Assembly (NCBI GenBank): GCA_039933315.1
Contig: JBDTOI010000030.1
Span: 1 to 30,982, forward strand
Length of the DNA: 30,982 nucleotides
From: DASXRU01 sp039933315
Lineage (GTDB): Bacteria; Acidobacteriota; Blastocatellia; Pyrinomonadales; Pyrinomonadaceae
Direction: 5' to 3'
This document shows positions 14,547-21,446 of this stretch, piece by piece. How positions within the stretch are numbered: the first letter of the stretch is position 1; each line of letters starts with the position of its first letter. The notes under the pieces were generated by a model that was not told where the DNA came from, did not search any database, and saw only the letters and a list, made by a program, of their open reading frames with translations. The position numbers were made by a program, and so were the translations under genes.

Positions 14547-16103
14547 TCAGATCCCTATCAAGTCCGCCGCCGATTCACCGCTGCGAATACAGTCGGGAAT
14601 GCCGGGGCCCGTGTAGGCGTTCCCCACCAATGCCAGGCCTGGCAGAGTGGAGACAAGCTGTTCGATCCGCTTCATCCGTTCGATGTGCCCGACGTGGTAC
14701 TGCGGCATAGAGTTTGGCCACTTTGCGATCTGGGTGAATAGAGGCGGCTTTTCAATGCCGAGCAGTTCGCGCAGATCAGCCCGAACCTGGCGGACCATTT
14801 CCTCCTCCTCCAACTCGAACATTTCCGGTTGCAACGCGCCGCCCACAAACGCTCGCAGCAGGGCGTAACCTTCCGGCGCCCGGCCGCTGAATTTCACACT
14901 GCTAAAAGTGCACGCCATCACAGTTCGCCTTTCAATGAAGGGAACTACGAAACCAAAACCGTTTAGAGGATGGGAAACATCGCCGCGTTTGTAAGCCAGA
15001 TTAACTGTCGCAGTTGATGCGTAAGGAATCGCTTCGAGCTGAGTCGCGAGTTGCGGGTCAACATTGCGCAGCAATCGTGCCGCAGCGAAAGCAGGCAGGG
15101 CCAGGCAAACGGCATCGGCAACAATTGTCTTGCCTGCGCTGGTGCGGATTCTCCACCTTTTTTCCGAGCCCTCTTGGAAGGTGACGCCCTGCTGCGAGCG
15201 TTCGGGGGCCGCGTCTTCGGCAAAGGCTAAGGCCTCGACCTTTGTGTTTAGTTGAATGGTTGGACCTACGGCGGCGGTTGAATCTGAAATTTGAGATCTG
15301 AAATCTGAGATCTGAGATTTGAAATTTGAAATTCGTTCCGTAAGGCGATCCACGATCGTCTGCATGCCCTGTTCGAAGGAAAGAAACAGGCTGTAGCGGG
15401 CGCCACTCGTTCCTGAGCCCTCCCTCGCGCCCAGGCTTTTGCTCGAGCCCTCCCTGACGGTCGGGCTTCTGCCCGGGCGGTTTTTCCACATGGCGCGGAT
15501 AAGGCTGCGGTGCTGCTGCTCCATCTCCAGAAAGCGAGGCATCGTTGCGCGCAGGCTGAGTAGTTCAGGATCAGCCGTGTAGATACCGCCTATCATGGGC
15601 TGGGCCACGCGTTCCAGTGCTTCACGTCCCAGCCGGCGGCGGACAAAGTTGGCCAGGCTCTCGTCACCGTTGCTGGAATTCCGTGGCAGAAATAGATCGA
15701 GGGCCATGCGCGCCTTGCCAAGCGGGCTGAGGATGTCGCTGGTGAGAAAGGGCCAGATCAGTGAGGGCGCCAGCAGATGAAAGCCTTCGGGCACGGGCCG
15801 CAGGCTGCCGCCCCGCACAATGAAGCTGCGGCGATACTCGCTGTTGGTTTCGATCAATTGGGACTCGAGTCCCAATCGCTTTGCCAGAGCCAGCGCCTGG
15901 GGCTTTTCAGAAATAAAGGAATCCGGCCCACCTTCAAGGAGAAATCCGTCGCGAGGCTCGCTTCTAATTACTCCTCCCACACGCGGATCGGCTTCCAGCA
16001 GCGTCAGTTGGATTGCTTCCCCAGTCTCACTGTGGCGCTCGATCAAACGATTGGCGGCCGCCAGTCCGCTAATCCCCCCGCCGATGATTACAACTCTTCT
16101 CAT
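14547..16103 (-). CDS. hemG: Oxygen-dependent protoporphyrinogen/coproporphyrinogen oxidase (HemY/CgoX type)
   Basis: A 518-residue FAD-dependent oxidase of the HemY/PPOX family. The N-terminal Rossmann motif GGGISGLAAA (residues 8-17) and ADPRVGG (38-44) bind FAD; LLEGGPDSF (55-63) and the C-terminal GNAYTGPGIPDCIRSGESAA (494-513) are family hallmarks. It oxidises protoporphyrinogen IX, or in the coproporphyrin pathway coproporphyrinogen III, using O2. It is about 40-50 residues longer than usual, because of two low-complexity insertions: residues about 208-231 (repeat-derived, RSPTVREGSSKSLGAREGS) and 258-274 (FKSQISDFRSQISD). Both are encoded by DNA repeats, yet the frame stays open. It is the third gene of hemE-hemH-hemG on the minus strand, 81 bases after hemH. 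The ATG at 16103 has no clear ribosome site. Confidence 0.93.
   Translation of the reverse strand: MRRVVIIGGGISGLAAANRLIERHSETGEAIQLTLLEADPRVGGVIRSEPRDGFLLEGGPDSFISEKPQALALAKRLGLESQLIETNSEYRRSFIVRGGSLRPVPEGFHLLAPSLIWPFLTSDILSPLGKARMALDLFLPRNSSNGDESLANFVRRRLGREALERVAQPMIGGIYTADPELLSLRATMPRFLEMEQQHRSLIRAMWKNRPGRSPTVREGSSKSLGAREGSGTSGARYSLFLSFEQGMQTIVDRLTERISNFKSQISDFRSQISDSTAAVGPTIQLNTKVEALAFAEDAAPERSQQGVTFQEGSEKRWRIRTSAGKTIVADAVCLALPAFAAARLLRNVDPQLATQLEAIPYASTATVNLAYKRGDVSHPLNGFGFVVPFIERRTVMACTFSSVKFSGRAPEGYALLRAFVGGALQPEMFELEEEEMVRQVRADLRELLGIEKPPLFTQIAKWPNSMPQYHVGHIERMKRIEQLVSTLPGLALVGNAYTGPGIPDCIRSGESAADLIGI
15281..15334. repeat. Simple repeat (TCTGAGAT/TTTGAAAT units) inside hemG
   Basis: About 54 bases of repeated AT-rich octamer-like units (GATCTGAAATC, GATCTGAGATT, GAAATTTGAAATT) sit in the GC-rich hemG frame and encode the ISNFKSQISDFRSQISD stretch. 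The base composition differs sharply from the flanking gene. Such runs are normally intergenic. Confidence 0.85.
15412..15480. repeat. Two copies of the ACGGTCGGGCTTCTGC repeat inside hemG
   Basis: GAGCCCTCCCTCGCGCCC and GAGCCCTCCCTGACGGTC start two successive units (about 15415 and 15447) related to the intergenic unit at 14513-14540. They encode hemG residues about 208-231, a linker before the conserved SFEQGMQTIVD segment. Confidence 0.75.
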
Positions 16104-16184
16104 TCAACTAATTAGCCGCAGGCTGTCGTCGCCATAATCTTTGATATGCCGAGAATGCATTACGAAGCGGATCTCATGCATCGA

Positions 16185-17237
16185 TTAACCTCGCAGGCAA
16201 CTGCCCGCCGGGCAGACGTCGTGTGCCACCCCACGTGAGCCGAGCCACCTTTGTGGTGTGCCCGGATCGATTCTTTCCCTGATTAGCTCGCGAACCATTC
16301 TGATGAACGCGGGATGCGTGCCCGCAGTCGCGGCGCGGACCATGTTCAACCCAAGCTGATCGCAAAGAACCCGTGCTTCAGTGTCGAGGTCATAGAGGAC
16401 TTCCATGTGATCGGATACAAATCCGATCGGCGCAATTACGACGTCGATAACTCCTCGATCGTTCAACTCCTTCAAGTGATCGCAGACATCAGGCTCCAAC
16501 CAGGGCTGGCTGGGAGGCCCGCTACGGCTTTGAAAAACCAACTTGTAGTAATTCTCGCGCGCGGGGGCGGGCCCTGCGCCTGCGAAAACTCCTTCGGCTA
16601 CGAGCTGTTCTGCTTCATTCAGCTGTGCTTCATATTCACAACTCTCAGCCATGGCCAGAGGAATACTGTGCGCCGTGAAAGCGATGTGCGTCGCTGGCTG
16701 TCGCTCCCCGGGAATTTTCGCAAACGCAGCGCGGACGTTTTCGATGTTGGCCTCAATGAAGCCCGGATGGTTATAGAAAGCGCGCAGTTTATCGATGCGC
16801 GGCGCACTCTCTCCAACTGCTTTCCGGGCGCGTTCGATGTCTTCCACGTACTGCCGGCAACTTGAATAGGAATTGTAGGCCGAGGTCACAAGCGCCAGCG
16901 CGCGTTGAATACCGTCGCTGGTCATCTGGCGCACAGTGTCGGCCAGCAGCGGGTGCCAGTTGCGATTTCCCCAGTAGATCGGCAGGCGAGGCCCCTTCGC
17001 TGCCAATTCCTCTTTCAGTGCGGCAATCAGGTCTCGGTTCTGCCCGTTGATCGGGCTGATGCCGTCGAACAACTCGTAATGTTTCGCTACCTCGAGTAAG
17101 CGTTCACGCGGCACATTACGTCCCCGCAGAACGTTTTCGAGGAAAGGCATCACTTGATCCATGCCTTCCGGTCCGCCGAACGAAACGATCAGCAGGGCGT
17201 CGTAGTCACCGGGGTTTGGTTGTAATCCGCTTCGCAC
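16185..17237 (-). CDS. hemH: Ferrochelatase (protoporphyrin or coproporphyrin type)
   Basis: A 350-residue ferrochelatase that inserts Fe2+ into the porphyrin made by the neighbouring oxidase. Visible family features: LLIVSFGGPEG (15-25), SAYNSYSSCRQY (119-130), the catalytic His in TAHSIP (H190) and the conserved acidic segment SDHMEVLYDLDTEA (275-288, E279). Cys127 and the C-terminal C342-x4-C347 (DVCPAGSC) resemble the [2Fe-2S] ligand positions of actinobacterial ferrochelatases, but the position two before C342 is Asp340 where those have Cys. The start is probably the GTG at 17237; there is no ATG near the fold's beginning and only a distant AGGAA, so this start is uncertain. It is separated from hemE by 191 bases holding a palindromic repeat. 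Confidence 0.93.
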   Translation of the reverse strand: MRSGLQPNPGDYDALLIVSFGGPEGMDQVMPFLENVLRGRNVPRERLLEVAKHYELFDGISPINGQNRDLIAALKEELAAKGPRLPIYWGNRNWHPLLADTVRQMTSDGIQRALALVTSAYNSYSSCRQYVEDIERARKAVGESAPRIDKLRAFYNHPGFIEANIENVRAAFAKIPGERQPATHIAFTAHSIPLAMAESCEYEAQLNEAEQLVAEGVFAGAGPAPARENYYKLVFQSRSGPPSQPWLEPDVCDHLKELNDRGVIDVVIAPIGFVSDHMEVLYDLDTEARVLCDQLGLNMVRAATAGTHPAFIRMVRELIRERIDPGTPQRWLGSRGVAHDVCPAGSCLRG

Positions 17238-17252
17238 AAAAATTCTTATTTC

Positions 17253-17350
17253 GTGTTCCTTCGTGTAGTTTAGTGTGTTTCGTGGATCGTGTGGCTCCGA
17301 ATCCTAAGCACACGATCCACAAAATCACACGAAATCTCACGAAGCAACAC
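17253..17350. repeat. Palindromic element F in the hemE-hemH gap
   Basis: Arms 17253-17293 (TTCGTGTAGTTTAGTGTGTT region) and 17309-17350 (its approximate reverse complement, GATCCAC...CACACGAAAT...CACGAAG) pair over about 40 bases with several mismatches around a 15-base loop. It lies just upstream of the hemH start and could affect hemE-hemH read-through. Confidence 0.75.
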
Positions 17351-17428
17351 TAACCAAAAGCTGATCTTAGACGTTCTCAGTGGTTCCTTTCGAACCAGCC
17401 GGCGACTCTTGTCGGCAAAGCCACGTCG

Positions 17429-18505
17429 CTATTTGACCAAGCTCATTTCATGGACTGCGTCGACCAGCGCGATCACGTTCTCGACTGGAGTCTCCGGAAG
17501 GATGCCGTGGCCCAGATTAAAGATGTGTCCCGGGCGGCCGGCGGCGTAGTCCAGTATTCTTTTTGCTTCGGCGCGAATTCGATCAGTTCGGGCAAACAGG
17601 GCTACCGGATCGAGATTCCCCATGATGGCGGCGTCGTGGCCAATCCGCCGCCATGCTTCATCCAGCCGCACGCGCCAATCAACGCCAATGACATCACCGC
17701 CTGCCTCTCGCATCAGCTCGAGCAACGCGGCAGTCCCGGTGCCGAAGTGAATCACTGGTGTGCCGGGCACGATATTTTGAATCACACTGCGCGTGTGAGG
17801 CAGCACGAACTCACGATAGTCATCGGGACTTAAACAGCCGACCCATGAATCGAAGAGTTGCACGGCCTGGGCTCCAGCGGAAATCTGCGCATTGAGGTAC
17901 TTCACCAGGGCGCGGGAAATAAGCGACATCATCGCGTGCCAGGCGCCGGCATCGTTGTGCATCAGAGACTTGGTGTGCACGTAGTTCTTCGACCCGCCTC
18001 CTTCGATCATGTAAGACGCCAGCGTGAAGGGCGCGCCAGAAAATCCGATTAACGGCACATCAGGACGCAGAGCGCGGCGGGTGAGACGAATTGCCTCGAA
18101 CACAAAACTCAATGCCGCGACGTCTTCGACCTCGCGCAGGCGTTCCACGTCAACGGCCGAGCGGACCGGGTTCGCTATCGCCGGGCCATCGCCTTGAGCA
18201 AACTCCAGCTTGAGGCCCATGGGCTCAATAATCAGCAGGATGTCGGCGAAGATGATCGCCGCGTCGACTCCCAATCGTTCCGCAGCCGTGACCGTAACCT
18301 CCGCCGCGAGTTCAGGCCTCTTGCATAAATCGAGAAAAGAAACACGCTGCCGTACTTCACGATACTCACGCATATAACGTCCCGCCTGTCGCATGAGCCA
18401 TACCGGCGTGAAGGGAACCGGCTCGCGCCGGCAAGCCCGCAGGAAGGGGCTGTCGGCTGCACAAGCCTGAGCCATGGATCCGGAGTCAGAGGTGAATTGT
18501 GTCAT
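17429..18505 (-). CDS. hemE: Uroporphyrinogen decarboxylase
   Basis: A 358-residue enzyme that removes four carboxyls from uroporphyrinogen III to give coproporphyrinogen III in the cytoplasm. Signature PVWLMRQAGRY is at residues 34-44 (R39, R43 contact substrate carboxylates), the catalytic Asp lies in FADI (D88), the second signature GFSGAPFTLASY is at about 152-163, and the conserved DSWVGCLSPDDY and HFGTGTAALL segments follow. Length is normal for the family. The ATG at 18505 is used; an in-frame ATG ten codons later is an alternative, and neither has a strong ribosome site. It is the first gene of the minus-strand hemE-hemH-hemG set. Confidence 0.96.
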   Translation of the reverse strand: MTQFTSDSGSMAQACAADSPFLRACRREPVPFTPVWLMRQAGRYMREYREVRQRVSFLDLCKRPELAAEVTVTAAERLGVDAAIIFADILLIIEPMGLKLEFAQGDGPAIANPVRSAVDVERLREVEDVAALSFVFEAIRLTRRALRPDVPLIGFSGAPFTLASYMIEGGGSKNYVHTKSLMHNDAGAWHAMMSLISRALVKYLNAQISAGAQAVQLFDSWVGCLSPDDYREFVLPHTRSVIQNIVPGTPVIHFGTGTAALLELMREAGGDVIGVDWRVRLDEAWRRIGHDAAIMGNLDPVALFARTDRIRAEAKRILDYAAGRPGHIFNLGHGILPETPVENVIALVDAVHEMSLVK

Positions 18506-18858
18506 AAACTCGAGGTGCGGTTACTGCCGGGACAAGGATGAGAACAGAGAAGCATCCGAGAATTCGTCCCGAAATCGATCCAACTTTGTGTGTAACCCGT
18601 TCAGTCTAGCAAAGGTTTGCCTGGTTCAATACCCGAGGCCGAAATTGCGGCGAAAACGCGCAACTTGTCCTGCCGCAAACGCATCTCAATCAGCCGCCTT
18701 GACTCGGTAAAAAAAAAGACCTGCCTGGTATTAATTGTGGGAACCTTTCCAGCAGTCAGAACGTGTAAGGCATAAGCTGACGGGTACTCGTGTAACACTT
18801 CGCATCCGGACAACGTCTTAACACCGGTAAAAGTTTTCTTAACTCAGTAAATCTAAAT
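18506..18858. other. 353-bp divergent gap between hemE and the first DUF5916 gene
   Basis: It must contain the promoters of both transcription units. Nothing in it reads as a gene: a 70-codon minus-strand frame at 18601-18813 lacks any recognisable feature. A short A-run (18709-18717) and AT-richer sequence from 18715 to 18860 suit a promoter for the plus-strand gene, but I see no confident -35/-10 pair, and no palindromic repeat of the kinds found elsewhere. Confidence 0.6.
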
Positions 18859-21441
18859 ATGACCCTTTCGACTATGCTGCTGAAAGGCCTTCTTTCAACT
18901 CCGGCCATTATTGTGTTGAGTCTGCCCATTGCAGCTCAGCCTACCGTATCAACCCCGACGGCATCTCCAACTGCTTCTCCGGCGGCGTCACCGGCCCCGG
19001 CGTCATCCCCCGAAGCAGGACAGCCCCCCACCGGAAAAGCCGCTGGCGGCGGAATTCTGCTGCCGCCGGAAAAGGCGAACCCGGTTCACGTCTCACGTTT
19101 TGAGAAAGCACCTGTCATCGACGGCAAGCTTGATGAGGACGTCTGGAAGAGCGCCGCGGTGCTGAAGGATTTCTACCAGATCGATCCCGGTGACAATGCC
19201 CCGCCGCTGAAGCAGACGGAAGTCCTGCTGGGTTACGATGCAAAGTTTCTCTATATCGCGTTTCGCGCCTTCGATGAGTCGGACAAGGTGCGCGCCACTG
19301 TGGCGAAGCGCGACAATATTTTCAACGATGATTACGTGGGCATGATGCTGGATACGTTTAACGACCAGCGAAAGGCGTTCGAGTTGTTTTTCAACCCGCT
19401 CGGCATTCAGGGGGATGGCGTGCTCACTGAAGGACGCGGCGAGGATTTCAGCGTCGATATTCTCATGGAGTCGAAGGGGTTGATCAACGACAGTGGATAC
19501 ATTGTCGAAATTGCCATTCCTTTTAAGTCGCTGCGCTATGAAGCCGGTAAAGGGAAACTCTGGGGCGCGCATTTCTTCCGCCGGATTAAGCGCAACAACA
19601 ACGAGCTGGATTCATGGATGCCTTTTACGCGCGGCGTCTCCAGCAATTTAAGTCAGGCGGGACACCTTACCGGACTGGATAATATTTCAACTGAACGCAC
19701 TCTGGAGCTTATTCCCAGTCTGACTCTTTCGCAGACCGGGCGCCGGGTTCGATCTTTTACTGCTCCGCCGAGCGGGATTATTGATCAGGGTCGTATTGTT
19801 AATCAGCCAATTGAGTTCGAGGCAGGGTTGACTGCGAAGTTTAGTATCTCGCCCACAACGAGTCTGGACCTGGCCGTAAATCCCGACTTCGCCCAGGTGG
19901 AGGCGGATCAGATCGTAGTCACCACCAACCAGCGCTTCCCAATTTTTTTCTCGGAAAAGCGTCCCTTCTTTCTTGAAGGTATAGACATCTTTCGCACTCC
20001 GATTCAGGCGGTACACACAAAAGCGATCGTTGACCCGGACCTGGCGATCAAGCTTTCGGGTAAGCAGGGGAAGAATACCTTCGGGCTGATGGTGGCTAGC
20101 GACAACGGACCAGGGAACCTTGCGCTTGACGATCGCAACGCGCTTATCGCTTGCACCGAGCGCCGGGCCTTTGACTCGCGGATCGTCTGCGACAGTGAAC
20201 GCTTCGTGGATAAGAACGCTTACATCGGCGTGTTGCGTTTGAAGCGAGACATCGGTAAGGGTGACAGCACCATCGGCTTGATTGCCACCACCTATAACTT
20301 CATTGAGAAGCATAACCAGTTAGGGGGCATTGACGGGCGCTTCCGGATTAACAAACAGTCAGTCTTTAATTTTCAGGTGCTGGGAACAACTTCGCGAAAC
20401 TTCTTCTTCGACCCGCAAACCGGCCGGAACGAGTATCGGACCGGCAACGGCTTCGCTTATTCGACCGTCTATAACGTCTCTGGCCGCAACTGGGGTTGGG
20501 AACTTTACGGCGAAGGCTCTACGAGAGACTATCGCGCCGACGTGGGCTTCTTCGGGCGCACAAATACAAACTTTAACAGCGCCTTTGTCCGCCACAACAG
20601 CGACCCCAAGCCGAAAGCCACGATCATCAGCCGGCATATTCATAGCTTCAGTTGGATCGGCTACGACTTCCAGGGACGGATTCAGAACTGGGAGAGCGAG
20701 AGTTATATAGAGTGGAGGCTGCCGCGCAATTCTTATTTCAGCCTGGCTTGGGAGCCTGCTTACGAGCGCATCATTGCCGAAGAGTTCCACACTCCATGCC
20801 CAATCACATCCAACCCGAACCGGCGCTGCCCGGGTAATTTCTTTGGTAAAGACGATCGGTCTGCGTATAAGAACCATTTCTTCATCGCCGGCAGTTCACA
20901 ATACAGCAAGCAGATTCAGTTCAATGGCCGCGCGGTTTGGCGCCTCAATCACATGGATCTCGATTTTGGCGGCGGACGCCGGTTCGCTCGGGTCAGCCCG
21001 GCTGCGCTGCTGCTGGGACAAGGAGCTCCCCTGGATCCCGGTCCGGGTAATTTGTTTGAGTTCAGCGGTGGAGTAACTTACCAGCCGACCAACGAGCTGC
21101 GCATGACGCTCAATTACGTTAAGAATCGTCTGGTCCGGAAAGACGCCGGGCTCGTCGCCTTTGATACCAACATCTTCACTCTGCGCGGCACGTATCAATT
21201 CACCAAATCAACCTTCGCGCGCGCCATCATTGATTACAACACTCTGAATCAGCGGGCGCGATCGCAATTCCTGCTGGGCTGGACGCCGAATCCGGGCACG
21301 GCCTTTTACGCCGGCTACAACGACGACATGAACTACGGCTTCAATTCAATTAGTAACTCGATTGTCCCCGGGTTTCGGCGCAATGGGCGCACCTTATTTG
21401 TTAAGATGTCTTACCTGTTTCGACGGAGCTTCGGCAGTTAA
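18859..21441 (+). CDS. CBM9-like/DUF5916 domain outer-membrane-type protein (paralogue 1)
   Basis: An 860-residue exported protein. A signal peptide (hydrophobic 7-25, ending IAAQ) is followed by an Ala/Pro/Ser-rich linker (28-65), a CBM9-like domain (about 75-270; PVIDGKLDEDVWKSA, LYIAFRAFDE, DDYVGMMLDTFNDQRKAFEL), then the DUF5916 region to the end. That region is rich in alternating aromatic/polar strands (DFAQVEADQIVVTTNQRFP, FFSEKRPFFLEG; closing KMSYLFRRSFGS), consistent with an outer-membrane beta barrel. Function is unknown for the family; the CBM9-like fold may bind a carbohydrate or serve as a structural plug. The next gene, a close paralogue, starts five bases after this stop, so they form one operon. 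The start lacks a Shine-Dalgarno; Met6 is an alternative. Confidence 0.88.
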   Translation: MTLSTMLLKGLLSTPAIIVLSLPIAAQPTVSTPTASPTASPAASPAPASSPEAGQPPTGKAAGGGILLPPEKANPVHVSRFEKAPVIDGKLDEDVWKSAAVLKDFYQIDPGDNAPPLKQTEVLLGYDAKFLYIAFRAFDESDKVRATVAKRDNIFNDDYVGMMLDTFNDQRKAFELFFNPLGIQGDGVLTEGRGEDFSVDILMESKGLINDSGYIVEIAIPFKSLRYEAGKGKLWGAHFFRRIKRNNNELDSWMPFTRGVSSNLSQAGHLTGLDNISTERTLELIPSLTLSQTGRRVRSFTAPPSGIIDQGRIVNQPIEFEAGLTAKFSISPTTSLDLAVNPDFAQVEADQIVVTTNQRFPIFFSEKRPFFLEGIDIFRTPIQAVHTKAIVDPDLAIKLSGKQGKNTFGLMVASDNGPGNLALDDRNALIACTERRAFDSRIVCDSERFVDKNAYIGVLRLKRDIGKGDSTIGLIATTYNFIEKHNQLGGIDGRFRINKQSVFNFQVLGTTSRNFFFDPQTGRNEYRTGNGFAYSTVYNVSGRNWGWELYGEGSTRDYRADVGFFGRTNTNFNSAFVRHNSDPKPKATIISRHIHSFSWIGYDFQGRIQNWESESYIEWRLPRNSYFSLAWEPAYERIIAEEFHTPCPITSNPNRRCPGNFFGKDDRSAYKNHFFIAGSSQYSKQIQFNGRAVWRLNHMDLDFGGGRRFARVSPAALLLGQGAPLDPGPGNLFEFSGGVTYQPTNELRMTLNYVKNRLVRKDAGLVAFDTNIFTLRGTYQFTKSTFARAIIDYNTLNQRARSQFLLGWTPNPGTAFYAGYNDDMNYGFNSISNSIVPGFRRNGRTLFVKMSYLFRRSFGS

Positions 21442-21446
21442 GACCT

